A stretch of DNA of 64,000 bases from Minwuia sp. GTDB taxonomy: Bacteria > Pseudomonadota > Alphaproteobacteria > Minwuiales > Minwuiaceae. A program made the translations under genes and the position numbers. Numbering within the stretch: the stretch's first letter is position 1; the number at the start of each line of letters is the position of its first letter. The DNA is taken from contig JARGNO010000003.1 in the NCBI GenBank assembly GCA_029213165.1, forward strand, positions 53,980 through 117,979, read 5' to 3'. Shown here one piece after another: positions 34,198 to 41,704 of this stretch. The notes beneath the pieces were generated by a model, which was given only the letters and a program-made list of their open reading frames with translations, was not told the DNA's origin and did no database searches.

Positions 34198-35927
34198 GCT
34201 GCCTCATCCCGCTTGGAAACGGTGTCTGCCGGCGCCTCCTCAGGCTTCGGCTCCGGCGTTGCGCCGTGCTCGTATTCCTCCAGGAAGGACAGCAACTGCT
34301 CGCGGTAGAGGTAATAGTCCGGGTGCTCCAGCAGGGCCTTGCGGGTGCGGGGGCGCGGCAGGTCCACCTCCATGATCCGGCCAATCGTGGCGTTCGGCCC
34401 GTTGGTCATCATCACCACGCGGTCTGCGAGCAGGATCGCCTCATCCACGTCATGCGTGACGCAGATCGCCGTGACCTGGGTCCGCTTCCAGACATCCATC
34501 AGGACTTCCTGCAGTTCCCAGCGTGTCAGGCTGTCCAGCATCCCGAAGGGTTCATCCAGCAGCAGCAACTTCGGCGAAAGGGCGAAGGCACGCGCGATCC
34601 CGACGCGCTGTTTCATGCCGTTGGAGAGATCGGCTGCCAGCCGGTCCATGGAATCCCCCAGACCGACACGGGCAAGGTAGTACTCGACGATGTCCGACCG
34701 CTCCGCAGCCGTGGCATTGGGGAACACCCTGTCCACGCCGATGGAGACATTCTCCCGCGCCGTCATCCAGGGCATCAGGCTTGGTGCCTGAAACACCACC
34801 GCGCGCTCCGGCCCCGCACCCGAGATCTCGCGACCATCCAGCACCACACTGCCCGACGAGATCTCGTTCAGACCCGCGGTCATGGACAGAACCGTTGACT
34901 TGCCACAACCCGAATGCCCGATCAGGGAGATGAACTCCCCCTTGCGCATCTTCAGTTCGACGCCATCGACGACGGTCAGTGGCCCCTTCGGCGTCGGATA
35001 GACCTTCTTCAGGTTGATGAATTCGAGGAAGCGGTCCTCGCGCGGGCTTTCGGCAGCCTTCAGATAGGCTTCGGGCGGCAGGTCCTCGCCGCCCTGCTGC
35101 GTGATCGGGACGACATTGGGCAGGACAAGCGTGTCCTCGACATTCGCGCCACGTTCCAGGCCCACCCGCATCAGGTACTGCGTGATGTCAGCACGCAGAC
35201 GCTTGAAACCGGCGTCATGGTTCATCGCCGTCCGCTCCCTGGGGCGCGGCAGGTCCACCCTGAACTCCGGTCCGAGTGTCGCGTTGGGGCCCGGGTTGAG
35301 CGGAATGATCCGGTCGGCGAGCAGGATCGCCTCATCCACGTCATTGGTGATCAGCAGAACGGTCTTGCGGTCCTGCTGCCAGATGCGGGTGATCTCGTCC
35401 TGCAGATTGGCGCGGGTCAGCGCGTCCAGCGCCGAGAGCGGTTCGTCGAGCAGCAGGATTTCAGGACTCATGGCCAGGGCGCGCGCCACGGCAACCCGCT
35501 GGCGCATGCCACCGGAAAGCTCCGCAGGCTTGCGGTCGACGGCGTGCGACAGGCCCACCATGTCGATGTAGCGGGCAACCCGCGCCGCGCGTTCCGCCCT
35601 GCTCTCCGACGAGAAGACGGAGTCGACGGCCAGCGCCACATTGCCCTCCACCGTCAGCCAGGGCATCAGCGAATAGCTCTGGAAGACGACGCCACGCTCC
35701 GGATCCGGACCCTTCACGCGCTTGCCCTTCAGCAGGATCTCGCCCGCATCCGGTTCGATCAGCCCGGCAATGGCGCTGATCAGTGTCGTCTTGCCGGAGC
35801 CGGAGAAGCCGACGATCGCAATGAACTCGCCCTCCTCAACCGCCAGATCGATGCCGTCCAGAACGATGGAGCGATCCACCCCGACGCCATACCCCTTAGT
35901 CAGTCCATTGAGTTCAAGAAATGCCAT
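34194..35927 (-). CDS. nrtCD: Nitrate ABC importer, two fused ATPase domains (NrtC and NrtD equivalents)
   Basis: A 577-aa tandem ATPase. The first domain has [24 protein letters not shown] and [11 protein letters not shown]; the second, beginning near residue 285, has [24 protein letters not shown] and [11 protein letters not shown]. Both belong to the NrtD/SsuB/TauB group. The second signature has Asn in place of the middle Gly (L-S-N-G-M). The substrate-sensing domain of cyanobacterial NrtC is absent; instead two complete ATPases are joined. It follows nrtB by 12 bases and overlaps the GAF gene. Confidence 0.9.
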   Translation of the reverse strand: MAFLELNGLTKGYGVGVDRSIVLDGIDLAVEEGEFIAIVGFSGSGKTTLISAIAGLIEPDAGEILLKGKRVKGPDPERGVVFQSYSLMPWLTVEGNVALAVDSVFSSESRAERAARVARYIDMVGLSHAVDRKPAELSGGMRQRVAVARALAMSPEILLLDEPLSALDALTRANLQDEITRIWQQDRKTVLLITNDVDEAILLADRIIPLNPGPNATLGPEFRVDLPRPRERTAMNHDAGFKRLRADITQYLMRVGLERGANVEDTLVLPNVVPITQQGGEDLPPEAYLKAAESPREDRFLEFINLKKVYPTPKGPLTVVDGVELKMRKGEFISLIGHSGCGKSTVLSMTAGLNEISSGSVVLDGREISGAGPERAVVFQAPSLMPWMTARENVSIGVDRVFPNATAAERSDIVEYYLARVGLGDSMDRLAADLSNGMKQRVGIARAFALSPKLLLLDEPFGMLDSLTRWELQEVLMDVWKRTQVTAICVTHDVDEAILLADRVVMMTNGPNATIGRIMEVDLPRPRTRKALLEHPDYYLYREQLLSFLEEYEHGATPEPKPEEAPADTVSKRDEAA

Positions 35928-35939
35928 GATCCGCCCCCC

Positions 35940-37025
35940 TCACCGCGTTGCCGAGTGGGTGAACATGGTCTGCAGCGCCAGCATCACGCGATCCAGCAGG
36001 AAGCCGATGATGCCGATGGTGAAGACCGCAACGAGGATCTTGGCGAGGGACGACGAGGAACCGTTCTGGAACTCGTCCCAGACGAACTTGCCCAGCCCCG
36101 GGTTCTGCGCCAGCATTTCCGCCGCAATCAGCACCATCCAGCCAACACCGAGAGACAGGCGCAGTCCGGTGAAGATCAGCGGCATGGCAGAGGGCAGGAC
36201 CAGTTTCACGATCTGCTTCGACCAGGACAGTTGCAGCACCCGACCGACATTCATCAGGTCCTTGTCGATGGAGGCCACGCCATAGGCCGTATTGATCAGG
36301 GTCGGCCAGAGCGAACAGAGCATCACGGTTATCGCGGAGACCACGAAGGACTTCGGAAACAAGTCGCTGTTGCCGGCGTAGACCGCCGAGACGACCATCG
36401 TGACCAGCGGCAGCCAGGCCAGCGGCGAGACCGGCTTGAAGATCTGGATCAGCGGATTGACCCCGGCATTCACGGCCCGCGAAAGCCCGCAGACGATACC
36501 CAGCGGCACCGCCACGACGGTTGCCAGCAGAAAGCCGAAGCCGACCGTGACCAGGCTGGTCCATATCTGGTCGAGATAGGTCGGTGCGCCGGTGTAGTCG
36601 CGCCATTTGATGCGGTCCTGCTTGCCCTGCTCGGCAAGCTTCGCGTTCCGCTTCTCCTGTCGCTCCATGAACGCTGCTTCCTTGCCGCGTTCGCGCACAT
36701 GGTCGGCGTAGAGGTTCTCCACCTGCTCCCAGACGCCCGCCGGACCAGGTATGGCCCCAAGCGAGGTATTCACCAGCGGCGCCGTCTGCGCCCAGACAAA
36801 CAGGAACAGCAGGATACCCAGCACTGGCATGCCGAGACCGCGCCCCAGTTCCTTCATCTGATGACCGACCGGATCTCCGGCGGCGATCTTCAGCAAGGGC
36901 GTGACCCAGCCAAGTGCCAGCATGTTGAGGTAGGTGTCTGCCCGGCCAATCCAGGTGAACATCCGCTCAGTGCGGCGTTGCCTCGCTGCTTCGGCAGTGC
37001 TGTCAATATCGCTTGCGACGCTCAT
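35940..37025 (-). CDS. nrtB: Nitrate ABC importer permease
   Basis: A 361-aa inner-membrane protein of the BPD-transp-1 class (NrtB). The Met at 37025 (MSVASD) is preceded by GAGACGAGAAC; the track start 32 codons earlier is not needed. Hydrophobic segments occur near 40-110 and from about 180 on, separated by a hydrophilic region with a run of charged residues (RERGKEAAFMERQEKRNAK). The EAA loop region is near IKLVLPSAMPLIFTGLRLSLG. It is followed by nrtCD, with nrtA upstream, as expected for nitrate uptake. Confidence 0.92.
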   Translation of the reverse strand: MSVASDIDSTAEAARQRRTERMFTWIGRADTYLNMLALGWVTPLLKIAAGDPVGHQMKELGRGLGMPVLGILLFLFVWAQTAPLVNTSLGAIPGPAGVWEQVENLYADHVRERGKEAAFMERQEKRNAKLAEQGKQDRIKWRDYTGAPTYLDQIWTSLVTVGFGFLLATVVAVPLGIVCGLSRAVNAGVNPLIQIFKPVSPLAWLPLVTMVVSAVYAGNSDLFPKSFVVSAITVMLCSLWPTLINTAYGVASIDKDLMNVGRVLQLSWSKQIVKLVLPSAMPLIFTGLRLSLGVGWMVLIAAEMLAQNPGLGKFVWDEFQNGSSSSLAKILVAVFTIGIIGFLLDRVMLALQTMFTHSATR

Positions 37026-37109
37026 GTTCTCTCGTCTCTCAAAAGGAGGGGCCGGAATGGTTGACCGGCAGGGGCGCAGCGACCGGTGCCGCACCCCGGG
37101 CGCCCCCCC

Positions 37110-37128
37110 CCGGCGGGCCACCCGCCGG
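37110..37128 (-). promoter_or_regulatory. Strong GC hairpin between nrtA and nrtB
   Basis: A perfect 8-bp stem, CCGGCGGG/CCCGCCGG, with a three-base loop lies directly after the nrtA stop, next to a run of nine C (37103-37111). There is no T tract in the direction of transcription, so it is probably not a terminator. Such stems after a binding-protein gene often protect the upstream mRNA and give more binding protein than permease; that role is inferred. Confidence 0.5.
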
Positions 37129-37130
37129 TT

Positions 37131-38534
37131 TCAGCCGTCAACCACGCTGCTGCCTTCGACCTTCTCGGAACCCTTCAGGCCGATCGGGAACTGCTCCAGA
37201 TAGGCGTTGGGCTTGCGGCCATCGAAGGTGATGCCATCGATGAACTCGGTCTGGGCAGGCTTGAAACCATCGGTATCCCAGGGGAAGTCCGCCTTGTCAG
37301 CCAGACCTTCCTCCACCAGCAACTTCGCGGCGGAGAGATAGATGTCCGGGCGGTAGACCTTGGCCGCGACGTCCTTGTACCAGGCATCCGACTTGCCATC
37401 GGTGATCTGGCCCCAGCGGCGCATCTGGCTGAGATACCAGATCGCATCGGAGTAGTAGGGGTAGGTCGCGAAGTAGCGGAAGAAGACGTTGAAGTCGGGG
37501 ACGTCGCGCTTGTCACCCTTCTCGTACTCGAAGGTTCCGGTCATCGAGTTGGCGATGACCTCCCGGTCGGCCCCGACATATTCGGAACGGGACAGGATAT
37601 CGACCGCTTCAGGCCGGTTGGCATTGTTGTTCTCGTCCAGCCACATGGCGGCGCGGATCAGTGCCTTGGTTACCGCCACGGCCGTGTTGGGATACTTCTC
37701 AGCGAATTCGGCGGTGATCCCGAAGACCTTTTCGGGATTGTCCTTCCAGATCTCGTAGTCGGTGATGACCGGAACACCGATCCCCTTGAACACGGCCTGC
37801 TGGTTCCACGGCTCGCCCACGCAGTAGCCGTGGATGGTGCCGGCCTCCAGCGTTGCCGGCATCTGCGGCGGCGGCGTCACGGACAGCAGCACATCCGCCT
37901 GGATCTGCCCCGTGATGTTCTCACCGGAATAATAGCCGGGATGCAGGCCACCAGCGGCCAGCCAGTAGCGCAATTCATAGTTGTGGGTCGAGACGGGGAA
38001 GACCATGCCCATCTTGAAGGCCTTGCCATCATTGCGGAAACGGTCGACGACGGGCTTCAGGTAGTCGGCCTTGATCGGATGCACGGGCCTGCCGTCCGCC
38101 TGCAAGGGAATGTTGGGCTTCATCTCCGCCCAGACCTCGTTCGACACGGTGATGCCGTTGCCGTTCAGATCCATGGAGAACGGAGTGATGATATGCGCCT
38201 CGGTACCGAAACCGATGGTCGCGGCCAGCGGCTGACCGGCCAGCATGTGGGCGCCATCCAGTTCGCCGGTGATCACCCGATCCAGCAGAACCTTCCAGTT
38301 CGCCTGCGGCTCCAGCGAGACGAAGAGTCCCTCATCCTCGAAGTAACCCTTCTCGTAGGCGATGGCGAGCGGCGCCATGTCGGTCAGCTTGATGAAACCG
38401 AAGGTGAGTTCGTCCTTCTCGACATCCAGCATCTCGGCCTGCGAGATACCGGGTGCGCCAATGCCTGCGATGGCGAAGGCGGCCAGTGCCACGAATGCAC
38501 CATCTCTGATGCGACTGAGCAGTGAATGGGTCAC
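37131..38534 (-). CDS. nrtA: Nitrate ABC importer, periplasmic binding protein
   Basis: A 467-aa protein of the NrtA/CmpA family. I start at the GTG at 38534, preceded by CAGAGGGAC; the longer track ORF reads back through the leader terminator. The N-terminus is a signal peptide ([21 protein letters not shown]). Mature motifs are [35 protein letters not shown] and [19 protein letters not shown], the last lining the nitrate pocket in this family. The gene is headed by a long untranslated leader with NasT-type hairpins and a terminator. Confidence 0.93.
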   Translation of the reverse strand: MTHSLLSRIRDGAFVALAAFAIAGIGAPGISQAEMLDVEKDELTFGFIKLTDMAPLAIAYEKGYFEDEGLFVSLEPQANWKVLLDRVITGELDGAHMLAGQPLAATIGFGTEAHIITPFSMDLNGNGITVSNEVWAEMKPNIPLQADGRPVHPIKADYLKPVVDRFRNDGKAFKMGMVFPVSTHNYELRYWLAAGGLHPGYYSGENITGQIQADVLLSVTPPPQMPATLEAGTIHGYCVGEPWNQQAVFKGIGVPVITDYEIWKDNPEKVFGITAEFAEKYPNTAVAVTKALIRAAMWLDENNNANRPEAVDILSRSEYVGADREVIANSMTGTFEYEKGDKRDVPDFNVFFRYFATYPYYSDAIWYLSQMRRWGQITDGKSDAWYKDVAAKVYRPDIYLSAAKLLVEEGLADKADFPWDTDGFKPAQTEFIDGITFDGRKPNAYLEQFPIGLKGSEKVEGSSVVDG

Positions 38535-38602
38535 GTCCCTCTGTCTCCCTCTGTCCCGGATCCGGTTGCGCCGGACCCTCCGCCCGGTCATCGACCAGGC
38601 AC

Positions 38603-38660
38603 AAAAAAAGCCGCCCACCTTTTCCGGCCCCGCTGGATGCGGTTCCTTCAAGGTGGCGGC
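38603..38660 (-). terminator. Intrinsic terminator in the nrtA leader (attenuator)
   Basis: On the minus strand the RNA would read GCCGCCACCTT, a 28-base interval, AAGGTGGGCGGC, then seven U. The arms pair over 11 bp with one bulged G. It lies about 70 bases before the nrtA start codon. The 5' arm shares CCAC with the 3' arm of hairpin 2, so forming hairpin 2 would block the terminator. Confidence 0.88.
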
Positions 38661-38668
38661 CTTGCCAC
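38653..38668 (-). promoter_or_regulatory. ANTAR-target hairpin 2 (overlaps terminator)
   Basis: On the minus strand: GTGGC, loop AAGGCC, GCCAC. It has a 5-bp stem and a six-base loop with A at position 1 and G at position 4, the consensus of RNA hairpins bound by ANTAR proteins. Its 3' arm is part of the terminator stem, which makes the two structures mutually exclusive. Confidence 0.8.
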
Positions 38669-38700
38669 GGACGACCCGTCAATGGATCGCTATGTTTCGG

Positions 38701-38718
38701 GACACCGTCGTTGGCGTC
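38701..38718 (-). promoter_or_regulatory. ANTAR-target hairpin 1
   Basis: On the minus strand: GACGCC, loop AACGAC, GGTGTC. It has a 6-bp stem (one G:U pair) and a six-base loop, again with A at position 1 and G at position 4. It precedes hairpin 2 by 32 bases. ANTAR proteins bind such tandem hairpins as dimers. The regulator NasT is encoded 1.5 kb upstream. Confidence 0.82.
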
Positions 38719-38732
38719 TTGCCCCTGTCCTA

Positions 38733-38748
38733 TTCAAGCCCTGTGCCA
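38733..38748 (-). promoter_or_regulatory. Sigma54-like -24/-12 promoter of the nrt-nir-nas operon
   Basis: The minus strand reads TGGCAC-AGGGC-TTGAA. The -24 half and the five-base spacing match the RpoN consensus TGGCAC-N5-TTGCW; the -12 half has A in place of C. Transcription would begin near 38721, just before hairpin 1. Nitrogen control through NtrC would be expected, but upstream I see only two direct GTGCA half-sites (38835-38839 and 38856-38860), not a full NtrC dyad. Confidence 0.55.
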
Positions 38749-38869
38749 GAGCAGATTTTCATTTTTTATTATCCAATTCAATTGATTAGGATGCTGATTG
38801 AAAAATGGCCAAATCAGATATTCGCTCGATTCTTGTGCATCGCGGCAAATTTTTTGTGCAACTGCTGCT

Positions 38870-40063
38870 TCAGCGAACAGTGGGTCGAAGCTCACCGAGA
38901 TAGCGGCGGACATTGTCCGGATCGAAGTAGTGGCCATCCATCAACGGGGCATGATCACGCCCATTCACACCGGCCGGAAACCCGGCAGCACCGGCCAGGA
39001 GGTCGGCGCGATAGACTTCGCCAACCATCTGCACGGCCTGTTCGCTGTAATCGACCTGTCCCCACCGCATCATCTGGCTCAACACCCAGGTTGCCGCATC
39101 CGCATCGGGCAGGTTCATCCGCCCGCCACCGAAGCGCAGGAAATCCGGGGCCTGCCGGATGGTCCCGTCCGGGTGGATCACAAGGTTGCCGGTCAGCGCC
39201 CGGCGCAGGATGCGCACGGGCGCGCCGACATGCGCCTCATCCGCAAGCAGGCTCACCAGATCATCGCGATTTGCCGGGTCCTGACACCATTCCGCGCCCG
39301 CATGAAGTGCCCGCAGCAATCGCCGCAGCAGATCCGGATGACGTTCCGTCCAGACCTTGCGGGCACCAAGCACCTTCTCCGGCGCATCGGGCCAGATGTC
39401 GTGTTTCAGCGCCACGATCGCGGCCAGTCCCGCATCGACCGCCAGACTTCCCCAGGGTTCGCCGACACAGAAACCATCGACCTGCCCGGCGCGCAGGCTG
39501 TCCACCATCATCGACGGCGGAATGACGACAATGCGCACATCCGTATCCGGGTCGATGCCGGAAGCCGCAAGCCAGTAGCGCAACTCGTAATTGTGGCTGG
39601 AGAACGGGAAGACCATGGCCAGCACCAGCGGCGCCTCGCCAGCCGCCGCGCGCTGTCTGATCAGGTCGCGCAGGGCCAGGCCGGCAGCCAGCGGGCCGTC
39701 CCGCCAGCCCTGCCCTGTCCCGTCGAGTCCTGCAAAAAGGCCACGACTGAGCGCGATGACATTGCCACCCCGTCCGAATGCAAAACTCGCGACCGTCGGC
39801 ACCTTCAGATGATTGATGCCCAGGGACGCGGCAAGCGGCATCCCCGCCAGCATCTGCGCAACATCCAGGTGACCGACGTTGATGCGGTCGCGGATGCTGG
39901 CCCAGGACGGTTGTCGCAGCAGGCGAAGATCGATGGCCTCCGCCGCCGCCATGCCGCGCCGCGCCGCGACGATCAGCGGTGCCGCGTCCACCAGCGGCAG
40001 GAAGCCCGCACGCACGACTTCGTGGCCATCGCGGCCCCTATCCATGTTCATGTCGATTTCCAC
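38870..40063 (-). CDS. nasS: Nitrate sensor NasS (cytoplasmic NrtA-like protein)
   Basis: A 397-aa NrtA/CmpA-family protein without a signal peptide; it begins directly with the binding domain (RAGFLPLVDAAPLIVAARRGMA). It shares with NrtA the motifs [14 protein letters not shown] and DGFCVGEPWGSLAVDAGL. In the NasS/NasT system the nitrate-free protein holds NasT, and nitrate binding releases it. The start is uncertain: GTG at 40063, or ATG at 40051. It lies downstream of nasT and just upstream of the leader its partner should read. Confidence 0.88.
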   Translation of the reverse strand: MEIDMNMDRGRDGHEVVRAGFLPLVDAAPLIVAARRGMAAAEAIDLRLLRQPSWASIRDRINVGHLDVAQMLAGMPLAASLGINHLKVPTVASFAFGRGGNVIALSRGLFAGLDGTGQGWRDGPLAAGLALRDLIRQRAAAGEAPLVLAMVFPFSSHNYELRYWLAASGIDPDTDVRIVVIPPSMMVDSLRAGQVDGFCVGEPWGSLAVDAGLAAIVALKHDIWPDAPEKVLGARKVWTERHPDLLRRLLRALHAGAEWCQDPANRDDLVSLLADEAHVGAPVRILRRALTGNLVIHPDGTIRQAPDFLRFGGGRMNLPDADAATWVLSQMMRWGQVDYSEQAVQMVGEVYRADLLAGAAGFPAGVNGRDHAPLMDGHYFDPDNVRRYLGELRPTVR

Positions 40064-40205
40064 GCACGGAGTTCATCGTTCACATCTCCCGCACAGGGCC
40101 ACGACCGACGTGGTCCGCCGCCCAGGTAGGTTTCCGGTCGCGCTCCGTTGCGCAATCTGTCCTCCGGTCTCGCCATTGAGACCCATCTTTCCGCCACCGG
40201 CCCGG

Positions 40206-40793
40206 TCAGGCAAGCAACTCGGCCGCTGTCACCACGCTTCGGGCAATATCGGCAATCTTCTTCTTCTCGTTCATCGCGGTGCGGCGCAGCAGGCCATAGG
40301 CGGCCGGTTCATCGACCCCCTTGCTGCGCATCAGGATGCCTTTCGCACGCTCGATGATCTTGCGGTCCTCCAGTGCGCCCCGCGTCTCCTCCAGTTCCGC
40401 ACGCAGGCGGGAGAAGGCGTTGAAGCGGCTGATCGCCATGTCGACGATGGACCGGACACGCGACTGCACCAGACCATCGACGATGTAGGCGGACACGCCC
40501 GCCTCAATGGCCTGGTCGATCATGGCCCGGTCGGAATGGTCCACGAACATGGCAATCGGGCGACGCACGTCACGGCTGACCTGGAACATCTGTTCCAGCA
40601 CGTCACGGCTGTGATCCTCCAGATCGATCACGATCACATCGGGGTCCATGGCGAAGATCCGGCGCTGCAGATCGAAGGTATCCGTGATCAGGTGCGCATC
40701 CACCTCCCCCGCGCCCGTCAGCCCGTCCACCAGAATGGCCGCACGGACGGGATTGCTGTCGATTACCGCGACTTTGAGAGCTTCTTTTTGCAT
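40206..40793 (-). CDS. nasT: ANTAR-domain antitermination regulator
   Basis: A 195-aa protein. The N-terminal receiver-like domain (LKVAVIDSNPVRAAIL; VIVIDLEDHSRD) lacks the usual paired acids at the start (D-S instead of D-D), as in NasT-type pseudo-receivers. The C-terminal ANTAR domain (DRKIIERAKGILMRSKGVDEPAAYGLLRRTAMNEKKKIADIA) has the conserved A-K-G-x-L-M and A-Y-x-x-L-R-x-x-A-M pattern that binds RNA hairpins. The Met at 40793 gives the standard NasT length; the track extension adds 42 unlikely residues. It is predicted to bind the two hairpins in the nrtA leader and prevent termination when nitrate is present. Confidence 0.92.
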   Translation of the reverse strand: MQKEALKVAVIDSNPVRAAILVDGLTGAGEVDAHLITDTFDLQRRIFAMDPDVIVIDLEDHSRDVLEQMFQVSRDVRRPIAMFVDHSDRAMIDQAIEAGVSAYIVDGLVQSRVRSIVDMAISRFNAFSRLRAELEETRGALEDRKIIERAKGILMRSKGVDEPAAYGLLRRTAMNEKKKIADIARSVVTAAELLA

Positions 40794-40937
40794 TGCAGCA
40801 AAAGAATGACGCAGCGCACAACAATCCGTCAAGGCGTTTGCAGCGCACAAGCCTCGCGCGAAAGCCGACGACGCTGTGAACCAGCATCGATCCGACCAGT
40901 CTTCCCAAGGCCGATGCAATACCCGATTGTTTCTTAT

Positions 40938-40958
40938 TGCAACTGACTCTCAATAGCA
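40938..40958 (+). promoter_or_regulatory. Fur-like operator over the hmu promoter
   Basis: TGCAACTGACTCTCAATAGCA is an imperfect palindrome (7 of 9 positions match between TGCAACTGA and the complement of TCAATAGCA). It spans the gap between a -35-like TTGCAA (40937-40942) and a -10-like TATAAA (40959-40964), 16 bases apart. A bound iron repressor would block the promoter. Which regulator (Fur, Irr or another) cannot be told from one site. Confidence 0.6.
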
Positions 40959-41076
40959 TATAAACGGGGTGGTTCACTCCTCCGGCGCACATGGCCAGAG
41001 GGAACGTCGAAATGGCCCCATGCTGGAACCTACGAGACACTTCACGGCAGCGGGCCAAGGCAACAATGAGGTTGGG

Positions 41077-41385
41077 ATGTATATCGCGATGAACAGGTTC
41101 CGGATCGTGCCGGGCCAGGAAAAAGCCTTTGAACAGGTCTGGGAAGAAAGGGATTCCCAGCTCACCGAGGTGCCGGGATTCATGGCCTTTCACCTGCTGA
41201 AGGGACCAAAGGCGGACGACCACACGCTGTATTCATCACATACCATGTGGACGAACGAGGACGCGTTCGAGGCATGGACCCGGTCGGAGGCGTTTCGGCA
41301 GGCGCATCAGGGTGCCGGTGACCGCAAGCACATCTACAAGGGTCACCCCGTCTTCGAGGGCTTCGAGGTCGTGCAGCAGATCTGA
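41077..41385 (+). CDS. hmuQ: Haem-degrading monooxygenase (IsdG/HmuQ-like)
   Basis: A 102-aa ABM-fold protein. The Met at 41077 is preceded by GAGG seven bases upstream; the track start at 40969 is inside the promoter. The sequence has Asn6 in YIAMNRFRIVPG, Trp in HTMWTNEDAFEAW, and an R-x-A-H near residue 80, in line with the Asn-Trp-His set of IsdG-type enzymes, which open haem to release iron. It is the first gene of the haem operon, followed after three bases by hemP. Confidence 0.82.
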   Translation: MYIAMNRFRIVPGQEKAFEQVWEERDSQLTEVPGFMAFHLLKGPKADDHTLYSSHTMWTNEDAFEAWTRSEAFRQAHQGAGDRKHIYKGHPVFEGFEVVQQI

Positions 41386-41388
41386 AAC

Positions 41389-41571
41389 ATGCCCTGCGAG
41401 TTCCCCATGCCGAAGTCAGCGGAGAATATCCCCGTCACCATCAACACAGGTGGCAGATACGTGGATAGCGCCGCGTTGCTGGATGATCAGCGGGAGCTGC
41501 TGATCCGGCATCGGGGTGACACATACCGGCTCCGCCTGACCGGGACAGGCAAACTGATCCTGATCAAGTAA
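41389..41571 (+). CDS. hemP: Haemin uptake protein HemP/HmuP
   Basis: A 60-aa protein ending YRLRLTGTGKLILIK, the family hallmark. The start is ATG 41389 or ATG 41407. HmuP in Bradyrhizobium helps to activate the haem receptor gene; a similar role is plausible here since the receptor gene follows. Its short length and its place between hmuQ and hmuR are typical. Confidence 0.88.
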   Translation: MPCEFPMPKSAENIPVTINTGGRYVDSAALLDDQRELLIRHRGDTYRLRLTGTGKLILIK

Positions 41572-41573
41572 CC

Positions 41574-41602
41574 AGTCCGGCGCGGACATCCCGCGCCGGA
41601 CT
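41574..41602 (+). promoter_or_regulatory. Perfect 12-bp hairpin between hemP and hmuR
   Basis: AGTCCGGCGCGG, loop ACATC, CCGCGCCGGACT. A perfect, very G+C-rich stem begins two bases after the hemP stop. No T run follows, so it does not look like a standard terminator. It could stabilise the hmuQ-hemP transcript or act as an attenuator before the receptor gene. Confidence 0.6.
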
Positions 41603-41704
41603 TACCAGACACCCACAGACACAACGATCCAAGCCCGCCACCTGCGGCCCTCAGAGGCACGCACGGCAGCCAGCCAGGATTCTTGCACCGCGTGAGAAGA
41701 ACGG

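Larger units (their letters stand above)
38535..38869 (-). promoter_or_regulatory. nrtA promoter and NasT-responsive leader region
   Basis: This 335-base gap between nasS and nrtA holds, in the direction of transcription, an AT-rich segment with two GTGCA repeats, a sigma54-like element, ANTAR-type hairpin 1, ANTAR-type hairpin 2, an intrinsic terminator and the start of nrtA. The layout matches nitrate-responsive transcription attenuation (as in the nasF leader of Klebsiella). The individual parts are listed separately. Confidence 0.85.

Noticed and set aside
34914-37064. 716-aa + strand ORF
   Set aside because: It covers nrtCD and nrtB in antisense; both have complete family motifs on the minus strand.
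38832-38860. NtrC binding site upstream of nrtA
   Set aside because: Only two direct GTGCA half-sites are present; the TGCACC-N5-GGTGCA dyad is not, so no NtrC site is claimed.
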